DNA of 30,634 nt from Chromera velia (taxonomy: Eukaryota; Sar; Chromeraceae). Shown here piece after piece: positions 1 to 10,472 of the stretch. The DNA is taken from the NCBI GenBank assembly GCA_018398765.1, contig JAHBMJ010001455.1, positions 1 to 30,634 of the forward strand. Reading direction: 5' to 3'. Each line of letters opens with the position of its first letter. Position 1 is the first letter of the stretch. Position numbers and translations under genes: made by a program. Under the pieces are notes generated by a model. The model did not search any database. It was not told the origin of the DNA and was given only the letters and a program-made list of their open reading frames with translations.

Positions 1-14
1 GGGGGGGGGGGGGG
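1..14. other. Poly-G run at the left edge
   Basis: The window opens with 14 G. The other end closes with a short C-rich run (30627-30634). Together they suggest that the window is an assembly contig broken at homopolymers or trimmed library tails. Nothing biological is claimed. Confidence 0.5.
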
Positions 15-199
15 ACGATGTACGCACTTGAAATTGCTCCCTGTCTTCCTCGCTTGTGACCGGCTGCCGGCCGTGCTTTCTCTACCTTCAACGTTTGCCT
101 GTCTGTCCGTCCTGGAGGCGCGACTTTGTGATTGACGCCTCGACAGAGCATATGACCGGGCGAACACGGAGAACCTCTGTGCCTCATTTCATCCCTGTC

Positions 200-1190
200 C
201 ACTGTTGCTTTCTTTTCTTTTTGTCTGTTGTGTTCATGAAGAAAAGGAGGGAAAGAAACCATATAGCCTGTCTGTCATGAAGGGCAAGGAGGGAAAGAAA
301 CCATATAGTCTGTCTGTCTGTCTGTCTGTCTGTCGCCTAAAGACGAAAGAAAAAAACAGAAGTGAATGAAGAAGGAGAAAAAGGGAAAGAAAAGACGATA
401 TAGTCTGTCTGTCTGTCTTTCTGTCTGTCTATTGAGGCCACTTGTCTGAGTTGTCGTGATGTTCTTTTGTCTTTGTTGCTTTCTTTCTTTTTATCTATTG
501 TGTTGATGAAGAAAAGAAGGGAGAAAAAGAAACACATAGTCTGTCTATTGAGGGAAAGAAACCATGTAGTCTGTCTGTCTGAAACCATATAGTTCGTCTC
601 TCTGTTGTCTTCATGAAGAAAAGGAGGAAGAGAAACCATATAGTCTGCCTGTCTGTCTGAGGGAGGGGAAAGAAAAAAACAGACTATATGTCTCTGTCTC
701 TCTTTTTGTGTGTGTGTTGTGTCCATGAAGAGAAGAAGGGAAAAGAAAGTAACCAGAAATGTACAGCCTGTCTCTCTGTGAAGGCGGAAGGGAAACCAAA
801 TACGCAGTGTTCCCATTTGTCTCTGTCTGTTTCTCTAGCCGTTTCCGTTTCTGTCTGTTTTTCTCTGTCTCTGTCTGTCTGCCCGCCTTGAACTGAAAGG
901 AACAGAAAGAACATCTTGTCTGTGTGTGTTTGTCTCTGTTTATCTCTGCCTTTGGTCCTTGTGTTGTGCGCAAGAACAAAAAACAACAGAGACATAGAGG
1001 TTGTTTCAGCTGTCTGTCTTTCTCTGCCTACCTGCTTGTCTGCCTAAAGAAGGAAAGGAACAGTAGGACCACACAGTCTGTCTTTGTCTGGCTCTTCACT
1101 TGTCCGTTGCGTGCGTGAAAATAAAAAGTTGAAAAAAAATCGTAGTGGCTCTCTTTCTTTTCTCTCTTTCTCCCCCTGTGTGTGTGTGTG

Positions 1191-1247
<57 letters not shown>

Positions 1248-1320
1248 TGCCGCCTGCCTCCCTGTTTTCCTACCTGCCTGCATGGCTGTCTGTCTGTCTA
1301 TATGCTCTTTCCGGATTCAA
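200..1320. repeat. Cluster of a dispersed CTGT/purine composite repeat
   Basis: This stretch is built from copies of one degenerate unit of about 60-90 bp. Each has a pyrimidine-rich arm ending in TTGTGTTCATGAAG, then a purine block (GAAAAGGAGGGAAAGAAACC), then ATAGTCTGTCTGTCTG. Recognisable copies lie near 204-275, 461-549, 600-655 and 692-780, with decayed pieces between. A related copy occurs at 18173-18262, and related purine blocks at 17743-17873. Weak open frames on both strands here are by-products of the repeat. The stretch probably lies in an intron or 5' flank of the gene whose last exon is at 1477-1774. Confidence 0.7.
1177..1241. repeat. (TG)n microsatellite
   Basis: An almost pure TG dinucleotide tract of about 65 bp, interrupted by a single C. 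It lies upstream of the 3' splice site at 1476, probably inside an intron. Confidence 0.9.
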
Positions 1321-1476
1321 AAGAAAGCGACATTGCGTCGAGGAAAGAGTAGGAAAGAGGACAAGAATTTGTGGGTTTTGTCCTTGCCCGCCTGTATGCG
1401 CGTGGTTCGTTTTCCATCTCCGTCTGACACTACACATTTTGTCCCCTTTCCCTGCTGGCCACTTGTATGCTCGCAG

Positions 1477-1774
1477 TCTGGCCAACAGCATCCCCCAACT
1501 GCCTTGGACGGTGGCAGACGGCCTTGTGAGGGGCATCGGGGGAGCGATGTGTTCCTCGTCTCCCTCCCTGCCGCACGCGGTGAGCGCAACCGCAGGAGAG
1601 ATCCTTCGGTGGAGTCTTCCCCTCTCGCCCCTTCTACTTGGAACTGCTGCTGCATACCTTGGCGGCAAGTATTCGCTATCAGTGCTGAAAGGAACCTGGG
1701 TCAGTCTGCAGATCGACCCAGCTGGAAGGGAGACGTCCCAAAGAGAAGATGAGGTTGATGTAGATGAATTTTAG
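1477..1774 (+). CDS. 3' terminal exon of an unidentified membrane-anchored protein (partial gene)
   Basis: I do not recognise the family. A pyrimidine-rich stretch ending in TCGCAG gives a good 3' splice site at 1476. The open frame that follows (one leftover base, then CTG GCC AAC) runs 98 codons to TAG at 1772-1774. Codon use and composition change sharply from the surrounding simple repeats. The peptide has one hydrophobic segment, around WSLPLSPLLLGTAAAYLGG, that could span a membrane, then a short polar region and an acidic tail (EDEVDVDEF). Upstream exons were not found; they may lie beyond the left edge, separated by the repeat-filled stretch 1-1476. The alternative is a chance open frame, so confidence is moderate. 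Confidence 0.5.
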
Positions 1775-3712
1775 ATAGAGACTGTCACAGAGTTTTGGAA
1801 ATGAATTGCAGACAATCTTAACGATGAGTCGACGAATCGACGACGATCAACAAAATTGACTTGAAACACAATGAAATCGGTCGGTTTCAAATTTTAATCA
1901 TGGGCTATGAATTAATTATACATAATTTTTTTTTTTTTAATTTTATAAGAGATTATGGAATCCGAGGAATTGACATAGATGCCCTAGTGGGTGGCATTAT
2001 TGACCTTACTGTCCTTACAATTTTTTTTATAACCTCGACCACCTATGAACTCTCCAGTGTCTTCCCACGACCTTGCCTTATCCGTTAAGAGCGGCTGATC
2101 ATCACTCCATCTATCCGAGTACTGCCGCTGCCGCTGCCCCTCCCTCGACGCTCACTCTTCGCACCTCTCCCCTGGTATCCCGCATGCAGGCACCCGCTAG
2201 CGGTTCTGTGGTGCACTGCCTGCATTTTTACAATGCTAAATAGCAGTTTTTCTGTAATGGGCCAAGAATGGCCAAGATATAAACAAATCATGACAAATTT
2301 ACATTAGAGCTTAGGGCTTTAAGTGGAGTTAGGCATCTAACTAACTAACTAACAAAGCATAGTTACCTAGATAGTCACCTTTTAGGGCTCTACTAATTAA
2401 GCCTAAACAGTTTCTAGAACAGTCTAAACTCTAGTTCGGACGTTAACTTACAAATACTATTGATTGCTTTAAGATTTATTTTATGTAAGCAGTTACCTCT
2501 GACAGTACAATAGATTATAGTAGCAATACTAACGACTAGACTAACGATCGATGATATATTACAATTAATTATAATCATAATTATACGCGTGAAGGCTCTA
2601 GAAATTATTATACCACGGACTGCAATCATCATTATCATCAATCTATAGCTGGCAAATGCTGGCAACTTGAATAATTAATTTATTATTATTAGAAAGTCGA
2701 GTGAAAAGTCGTGCTTCGTATAGACTAAGACACCGATAAAGACGGTATAGTCTTGTATTACAGACTTGTAAACTATGATGAGTTTTAGGATGAGCTAAAA
2801 CCCAGGCTAACTCAGGCTTAAAACAAGTACGCGGTACTTGTAGATCTACTGGTATCAAGCCTCATCCACGTACACCAAACAGGTTCAACAGACCAACGAG
2901 TGATGCAAACAAGCAAAGAATGGAGCCACAAGATCCTCTTGCAAGCATTTCTGTAGAGAAACCAAGTGACTGCATGCACCAGCCTGCATCATGACGCCTT
3001 CATGATATGATAGGCCTCATCGTGTCTGCAGATCGCAAGCGATTCCTTGGGAGGCCCTGGGGCAAAGGTATACTATCTGAAAAGGACTGTCTGTGAACAT
3101 GCGCAGAAGTGAAACACTCCTTGACAGACTCAGCACAGACTCTCCCACTTGCATGAATGAAATGAGTGTAGGGAACACACCTTTCAATCCTTGAATTCCC
3201 ACAAAAAGCAAGTACGGCATACTCACAATCATGCCACATGTGCGCCGAAAAGACGATTCAATCAAGCCCATCCTTTGGTCCCCAGGTGGGCGACTTTAGC
3301 CCGAGCAAAAGCGGAGAACAAAAGGAGAGTCTCGAAAGGACGCATCGCATTCATGTACCAGACAAACATGCAGAGCACAACACGAGTTGACCCACCAGCA
3401 GCAATGCGCGGCATCGTTGCGACACGTCGACATGGAACGACAGTCATTCACTCACAGACTCACTTCACAAAGGAAGAAACCCCAACAGAAAAAACGTTTG
3501 ACAGTGACAGGGAGGGCACCTTTTCACGCAACCACAGCATATTCTACCCAGCCTCATACAAAAGAGGCAACACCTTTGTCCGAGTGTCCTCGTACGTTCC
3601 TGTCCCCCCTTCCTCTCGTTCTTTTTTCATTCCGAGCCGGAGGAGTGTGTCGATACAAAAGAAGAGTCCACACCCACACGCCCCTTTCTCGTCATCAGTA
3701 CGTGAGTTTTCT
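1775..3712. other. Convergent intergenic spacer with an AT-rich island
   Basis: The first part (about 1775-2870) is AT-rich, with short CTAA repeats (2336-2357), a poly-T run near 1927-1938 and imperfect ATAATTAT-type repeats. From about 2870 to 3712 composition returns to average. I see no convincing splice-bounded or conserved frame on either strand. The spacer separates the 3' ends of two genes that point toward each other. Confidence 0.6.
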
Positions 3713-3713
3713 T

Positions 3714-3766
<53 letters not shown>

Positions 3767-3772
3767 AGAGCG
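3713..3772. repeat. (GT)n(GA)n composite microsatellite
   Basis: A GT tract runs directly into a GA tract, just past the stop codon of the secreted repeat-protein gene, probably in its 3' untranslated region. The same GT-to-GA switch occurs at 8838-8900, 10424-10473 and 18358-18445. Confidence 0.9.
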
Positions 3773-3777
3773 GATGC

Positions 3778-6535
3778 TCAGTTCTGCTGCTGCTGCTGCC
3801 TCGCTCTTCCAAGAAGACGACGTCCACGACCTCCAAACACCGTGTGGATGTTGCCAAAGTTGTGCCCATTCCAGGTGTTGTGGTTCTGGGTGAATCCCCC
3901 ACTGAAGTAGTTCTGCTGGCGCTGATCATACCAGGGCCCGTTCACGTAGCCGTAGTTCTGCTTCTCCTCATCTGTGCTGTCGGGATTGCCTGCGTTGACC
4001 TGCAGGCTCAGAGGGAGGGGAGGCAGAAAAGAAGAGAGGGGGAGAGAGACGTTCACACGAAGAGATGAAGATGTAAATTTTCTGTATGAGAAGGAATTAT
4101 TCGACAGGCAGCTAGGGCTGATCGATGATTCTCTTCCTCCAAATTCAGTTTCAGTGCGGGCTTTTTTTCGCACAATGTCATGGGTGCGGAAGAGACAGTC
4201 ATTGGACTGAGCATGAGGGGCAGAGACAACCGGAGAAAACGAGAACCCAAAACAAAAGAAGTCGAAGAGAACCAACAAGATGTGAAAACGGATCGAGCCG
4301 AATGTGGGAAAACTGACAAAACAGAGCCCTGAGGAAGTACAGGGAAGTAAAGAAAATGGAAGAGGAAGCAGGAGGGGGTGCACAAATACTGTCTATGCGC
4401 GTCAACTCACTCACCCCTCTGGCAGCGATCTGCTCTTCCTCCTCGACCTCTCCTTGAAGACGGCGTCCCCGGTATCCCCCTCCAAACACGGAGCCGATGT
4501 GACCGAAGTTGTTGCCGTTCCACTGGTTGAAGTTCTGGGTGTACCCCCCGTTGAAGTAATTCTGCCGACGCTGATCAAACCAGGGCCCGTTCACGTACCC
4601 GTAGTTCTGCTTCTCGAACTCCAAGGCTTCTTCCTCAGGAGTGACAACACCTGCCTGGCTCCTCTCATTCTCATTCTCAGTTTGAGTCTGAGTCTGAGGG
4701 TCCGATTGCAGTCTCCTCCCACCAAACACCCCACCAGGACCAAACATTGTGGAGGCAGACCCATAAAAGTTTCCATTGAAGGTCGTAGAACTGCCCGGAC
4801 TTACCCCTCCCCCAAACACCGTCTCTGCCCCCCTCTGCACAAATGCCCCCTGATGAACCCCTGTGTTCACTCCAGAGCCACCGGGGACGGTGCCGGGAAC
4901 GACAGGGAACTGGCCGATCGGGTGTCTGTGAGTGACCCCGGTGCTGTCTGTGACATGCTGCCAATACCTGCCATTTGCATCTCTCACAATTCCGTTGGAA
5001 AAGTCACCACTGACAGGGACTGAACCATTGCCAGGGGAAGCAGGCGCTTCAGCTTCAGGCACAGCAGGGGTAGGGGAAGCAGCGCTTCAGCTTCAGGCAC
5101 AGCAGGGGTAGGGGAAGCAGGCGCTTCAGCTTCAGGCACAGCAGGGGTAGGGGAAGCAGGCGCTTCAGCTTCAGGCGCAGCAGGTTCGGGTTCAGGAACT
5201 GATTCTGCTGGGGGGTCTGCGACTCCTGCTGTGGGGGGGGGGACCTCGACGGTTTCCGACACGACTCCGGTCCTCTGTCCCGTCACAGGATCGACAGATT
5301 CGGCGGCACCGGGAGGAACGGTGTTGTCTCCAATCATTCCGAAATTCTGTCCCCTCCAAGCGTCCGTCGATGAGCTGACCCCCCCATTGAAGAAACGGGC
5401 AGTGGCTCCAGGGACGTATGGGCCTGCAACATAGCCGTAGTTCTGCAACCGACGTCCACGCCCTCCAAACACCGTGTGGATGTTGCCAAAGTTGTGCCCA
5501 TTCCAGGTGTTGTGGTTCTGGGTAAAGCCCCCATTGAAGTAGTTCTGCTGGCGCTGGTCATACCAGGGCCCGTTCACGTAGCCGTAGTTCTGCTTCTCCT
5601 CATCTGTGCTGTCGGGATTGCCTGCGTTGACCTGCAGGTTCAGAGGGAGAGGGGGGCAAAAAAGAAGAGAGGGGGGATTGTGAGTGAAGGAGGAAGATTT
5701 GTATGCAGAAGCAGACGAATGCAGACGGAAGAAGGGTGGCTCAAAGAGAACAAAGACGTGCAGTCATGAGGGAGGCAAAAAAGGCCCAGTGAGCGGACAA
5801 GGATGTTTCTTCAAGTGCTTCATGAATGTATGAAGGGAAGGACTCGTCTACTAAGAAAGTGAAAGGAAGATTGTGGTTGGAGAAAGTGAGCAGGAAGGAG
5901 CTGTCGAATGGGGAGACAGCCGGATACAGACGAGAAGGAAGGCAACACAGCAGGACATGTGGACAGGGAAGAACGTCTCCCTCCCTCGCACTCACTCACT
6001 CACCCCTCGGGCAGCGATCTGCTCTTCCTCCTCGACCTCTCCAAGTTGAAGGCGACGTCCCCGGTATCCCCCTCCAAACACGGTGCCGATGTGACCGAAG
6101 TTGTTGCCGTTCCACTGGTTGAAGTTCTGGGTATACCCCCCGTTGAAGTAATTCTGCCGACGCTGATCAAACCAGGGCCCGTTCACGTACCCGTAGTTCT
6201 GCTTCTCGAACTCCAAGGCTTCTTCCTCCGGAGTCACAACCCCGACCTCTGGGGGGGTGATTGGGGCTGTGGCAGGCTGCACAGATATATTGAAAGAAGG
6301 GACATTGAAGGAAATTTGATGCGAGCCGTGATTCACAAGAGAACGGAGGAGAGGAGTGACGGAGGTTCAGTCTGATGCCACTGACAGACTATTTCTATAG
6401 ACCAACCACTTCATTCGTCGCCTCTGTTGGTCGACTGTCGGGCGGAGGAATGCTTGGTACTGATGGCCCCTGCGCATCTTGGGCATTGCAGGCCAAGACT
6501 AACGACAAAGCAACTGAACAGACGGACTTCATCAT
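3778..6535 (-). CDS. Secreted Asn/Gly/Tyr-rich modular repeat protein (four exons, apparent frameshift)
   Basis: I do not recognise the family. Proposed exons: 6535-6410, 6276-6004, 5631-4415, 3999-3778, all joined in phase 0 by GT-AG introns. Exon 1 starts MMKSVCSVALSLVLAC, a clear signal peptide with likely cleavage near NAQDA. The mature chain carries five copies of a roughly 40-residue module: QNYGYVxGP, then FNGG, then WxGxNFGxI, usually closed by FGG and RGRRL. Modules come in two types, one preceded by TPEEEALEFEK and one by NPDSTDEEK. A Pro/Ala/Glu spacer (PAVPEAEAPASPT repeats) lies between. The expected length is about 612 aa. One base is missing at 5082/5083, which breaks the frame of exon 3. 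The chain ends in a poly-Gln stretch. An extracellular matrix, wall or adhesive role is a guess from composition. Confidence 0.75.
3800..4645 (-). repeat. Tandem exon-module duplication, second copy
   Basis: This stretch repeats 6245-5440 in the same order: a type-A module exon end (4645-4415), an intron, and a type-B module exon (3999-3800). Exonic parts are nearly identical between copies over more than 150 bp. The two intron 3' ends are also recognisably alike (both pyrimidine-rich, ending CTGCAG then GTCAACGC). The rest of the introns has diverged in length (415 versus 372 bp). Confidence 0.8.
5044..5180 (-). repeat. 39-bp minisatellite encoding the PAVPEAEAPASPT spacer
   Basis: Three consecutive units plus a partial one. 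Units at 5044-5082 and 5121-5159 are 39 bp, and the middle one (5083-5120) is 38 bp because one G is missing at its left edge. A 39-bp unit keeps the frame (13 codons). The 38-bp unit shifts it. The phase-0 splice sites on both sides of this exon only agree if the missing base is counted. Confidence 0.9.
5440..6276 (-). repeat. Tandem exon-module duplication, first copy
   Basis: Type-A module exon (6276-6004), intron (6003-5632) and the type-B part of the following exon (5631-5440). It matches 4645-3800 in order, intron position and phase. Duplication by unequal crossing over would give this layout. Confidence 0.8.
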
Positions 6536-7112
6536 GTTGATTCGGTTCAGTGCAGAGAAGAGACGGCGCAGGAGAAATCGATGCTGTGGAGGCGAAGGTA
6601 GAGAACTTAAAGAGTGATTGAAAACGTCCGGACCAGCTATGAGTCGCCAGAGTTCTTTTCGAGATGACTGATTTGAGGTTGAACAAGACTTTCAACAAGT
6701 ACTGCGGGTAGGTCATGAACAGAAACTGAACTCTAAATTATAGTCTCTATATTAAATGGATCCTGGGATCGAAGCTGTATCGATCGGGTTTCAATTTTTG
6801 GTCGACAATTAAGGTGCGCGCAGCGCGCTTGTGAATGGCGCGGCTCGCCCGCGGCCTCAGGATTGCATGGGCGCGCCGCGGCCGGGGTATATGTATAGGG
6901 GTGCCGGCCGGCCGCCGCGGCGCCGCCGGTCACCACTATGTAGCTGTGTACGTGTCATTGTGTGTCTTAATTCAATCCGATTCTGGTCACGAGTGTCTGT
7001 GTAAATGATTCCTATGCAGCGATCCTCCAGCCGCCAGCACGCGAAGACAGGGTGAAGAAACCTGAAGTGTCGAGCTAAGACGATTGTCGTGCATTTCGAC
7101 ACATCCAAAAAA
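6536..7112. promoter_or_regulatory. Divergent intergenic region with a GC-rich island
   Basis: These 577 bases separate two start codons that point away from each other (6535 minus, 7113 plus), so both promoters must fit here. The segment 6814-6933 is extremely GC-rich (runs of GCGCGC, GGCGCGCC, GGCCGGCC) and contrasts with AT-rich flanks. A TATA-like string (TATATGTATA) is embedded at about 6888-6897. Promoter function is inferred from position only. Confidence 0.45.
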
Positions 7113-9590
7113 ATGCCCGAAAAGCTTCACCCGTCTCCTCCTCTGCCGTCGAGGCCGTCGCTTGACTCCACAATTCTCTGCCGTGCAGCTCCATGCAGCG
7201 ACCTACCAGAGATAATCTCTAGTCGTTTCTCCCTTCTTGCCTTCCTCACCTGCAAGGTGCTCACAAACCTGCCCTTGGAGCTCTACCCCTCTGGTTCTTC
7301 AGATCCGCAATCAGAAAGGGGAAACGGAGCTGTGGAAACCGACCACCTTCTGGCACTGCAGACATACGCTTTGCTGAGGTCAGTTCCTATTATCTTGCTG
7401 TCTGCGTGGTAGCTGTCTGTTTCTTTTATACTGCTTCTGGTCGAAATGAGTTCTCCCGTCTCCTGTGCATCTCCGTCTCCGTCTCCTTCTGGAGCATATC
7501 TCCTGCATGAACCGGTTTGTCCCTTGGGTGTCTGATCGAGAAAGTCCCCCAGTTGGCCTGCAGCAATGCCCCATTTATTTCTGCTGGAATCGGTGAGATG
7601 CGCACGGTGAGCAAAGGGCCTGCCAACCCCCCCGTTTGGGAAGAGGCACACACTCGCCAGCTGCATGGGGCAGCCACTGTTCTTCTCTACTGCTTCCGTC
7701 TCTTCCCTTGGCTTTGTCTCTCTGTCCCTTCTGCAGACTCCTAGAAAGGGAGGGAAGAGATGAAAGGCGTGGCAGTAAAGGGACCGATTGGGCTCTTCAC
7801 GAGTTCATCTGCGCACTCAGTCGGGGACACTTCTTGAAGGAGAATGGGGCACTTGATGCGCTTTTCCCTTTGGCCGAGAAGAGTCTCTCTGTTTCAGGAG
7901 GTTCTGCTCTCTCTCCCCGTCTCTTTGCCGTCTCTCTTCTGTGGGCCGCCACCGAAATTTTGAAAGACTTTCAGGAAGCTTCACCCGACGTGAGGGCACA
8001 CGTGTCCCCCCCTGCCCTCGACGGGGGGGCCTTCACGTTCGACTTCCTCCCCCCTGCCTCTGCGTCGGCGCACAAGGAGAAACTCAAAAAGGCACGCTCT
8101 GTCTATGGGGATACACTGAAAACCCTAAATATCTCGCCCACCTCTTCCCACTTAGTGACCCTCGGCCTCGTGTCTCCTGGACAGCCGAGGGCCCAAAGAG
8201 AAAAGGGAGTGGCAGGCGCTGAAGAGTCGAACTCAAAGACCAAAAGCAAGAAACCAGTGGAGAAGGAAACAGAAAACACAGACGCAACGAACGGAGGCAG
8301 CAAAGGACCGAAGCCACCCAATGGTCCCTCTAAAAGGGGCAATCAGAAAAAAGGGCCCCAGCCAGGACCTGCAGCGGATATGGGGCCCTCTCCTGAAGAT
8401 TTGGCCAAAGAGAGGGAGGAGAGAAAGGCGGTTGCTGACACCGTGGCTGTACTATCAGTCCCAAAGAGACCTTTCTCTGAAGTACCGCCTGCCCCCACAC
8501 GCAGTGAAGCTTCCAAATTCGAGAAAGCACTCGGAGAACACTTCAAAAAAGGAGGACTCAAGTAAGTCAGCCAGGTATATTTATTGACTGTCGGGATTCA
8601 AGATTGGACTTTTTTTTTTTGATGCGGGGAGGTTTTCATAGACGCATAGAGGACCTGCTTCTTGGATCTGTCTGTCCTCACTGTCGTTCCTTGCTGTTTC
8701 TTGTTTGCGTTTGCGTTTGTGTTTCTGCTGCCTTGACCCAACTTGGGTCGTTGGCGTCCTCCTTTTTGTTGAGCGCATACGTGCAGGGGTCTGCCGGAGG
8801 GTCATTCTTCCTCCCTCTCTCCACTCTCCTTGTAACTCTGTCTCTCTCTTTCTCTCTCTCCCTCTCTCTCTCTCTCTGTGTGTGTGTGTGAGAGAGAGAG
8901 CTCTTCTCCCTCAATTTCTCTCCGTGTGCTCTCGATCGTCTCCCTTTGTTCCCTCCTGCATGCCCTTGCGGTCCCTCACGCAGGGTCTCTCTTGCACGAG
9001 TCCCCTGCAACTACTACGAGGACATGGAGCTAGCCCACAGAAGGTGGGAAGGACTCCTTTCTCTGTTTCCTCTTGTGTCGCTCTGTCTTCTCTCGTGTCT
9101 GCGTAGTGGATAATGTCCAATCACTCCCTGTGGCTTCCAGTTTTTGTTTGAGCGCACCTTTCCTCACCGAGGTCAAAAGTATTTTGAAGGGATCATTATC
9201 AGGAGAATGGCCAGGCAGAGTCAGGCCCTTTTCGAAAGGACCGCATCTCGAAATCCCCCTCTTCGCCTCGGAGAGACGTCCTAGGATGTGCCTGCGTTTT
9301 TGTGGAAGCCTGAGTATACGATTGCTGCATTGCACGCCACTGGAGCGCAGCTACCGACACTCCATGCGCATGCAAGACTTGGCAGCATCCTATTTGTCGG
9401 TCGAGACTCATGCATGCATGGATGCACGCAAACGAACAAGCAGGCATCTGCTGGGTGCTCCTTCGGTTGGGCATCTGTGCAAGACCGTGGTGATGGAGAA
9501 CACTGCACACACGGGAGAGGAGGGCAATCCAAGGAACGCCCGGTTTTATGCAGTGGTGGTTCAGTACATCGCCAGGGTCAACTGTGGTCC

Positions 9591-9675
<85 letters not shown>

Positions 9676-10441
9676 TGTGTGTGTGAGTGTGTGTGTGTGT
9701 TCAGGTGTGGAGGGAGTGAAGAGGAGGGAATTTCTCGAAGAGCTGTGCTTCCTTATGAACGGACAAGTCAAGATCGATCCTCAGTCCTCTCTCGTTTCTG
9801 TCGAAATTCACTTGCTTCTCTCCACATCCTTTCTGCCTTCCTGCCTGCGTGCTTGATGCCTTGCAGAACGCGTCAAGGACCTGGTCAAGAGCCTCAATCC
9901 GCCTGGTGGGTTGGTCGGCTGGTCGTGAGTGAAAGAGGCAGAAGAAGAAGCGAAATTGTCTGAGAGAGGCGGGTCTATGAGGGTGAAGCGCGTGGTAATC
10001 TGAAGTAGTAAATGCCCAGGACTTTGTTTTAACCGAAACTCTCTCTGTTCTTGTGATTTGCAGTGCTTGCTATTTTTCTGCTGACGGGTTACTTTGGCAA
10101 CGAGTGAGCATGCAGTCATGGATCTGCCCTCCTTGAAGCTGTGCAAACTGAAAAAAGCTTCAGATAGGAAGAATCAGCTGCGTCTGATGGCCCTAGATTG
10201 TTTTTCTTTTTTTTTCTTCTTTTTCTTTGGCTGCCATCGACCTTTGTTTTTGATCTCCTGTCTGTCTGGGCATGCAGGAAAACTCGGAAACAAAAAGCTG
10301 AATTTCAATTTTGCCAAGGAAGAGGTCAGGACGGCTAATTCCAGGGGCTCTACTCACTCTTTCCTTCATCTCTCTGCGTGCGCGTGCTTGTCTGTCTGTT
10401 TGTTTGTTGTGTGTGTCTCTGTATCTCTCTCTCTCTCTCTC

Positions 10442-10472
<31 letters not shown>

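Noticed and set aside
337-995. Overlapping Ser/Phe/Thr-rich open frames on both strands
   Set aside because: These are products of the CTGT/purine repeats, open in several frames at once, with no splice or domain support.
3191-3910. A 239-codon plus-strand frame overlapping the secreted-protein gene
   Set aside because: It runs through the GT-GA microsatellite and is antisense to the duplicated, spliced minus-strand gene.
4304-5023. Plus-strand open frames opposite the secreted repeat protein (also 5476-5769 and 5908-6375)
   Set aside because: They are antisense shadows. They repeat because the real exons on the other strand are duplicated.
9133-9290. An open frame in YbaK-gene intron 3 that includes MARQSQALFERTASRN with a good start context
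   Set aside because: It ends at TAG after about 50 codons. The flanking exons join in frame, across the conserved VPCNYYEDMELAHRR to LGAPSV junction, only when this segment is removed.
9711-9856. A frame VEGVKRREFLEELCFLMNGQ after a CAG in YbaK-gene intron 4
   Set aside because: A splice into it is possible, but no donor leaves it in a phase that enters the next exon. Skipping it joins ARVNC to ERVKDLVKSLNPPG in frame, which fits the family.
10059-10107. A short hydrophobic frame LAIFLLTGYFGNE after TTTGCAG
   Set aside because: It ends in TGA and would cut the YbaK domain in half. The next exon (10278) restores the conserved order.
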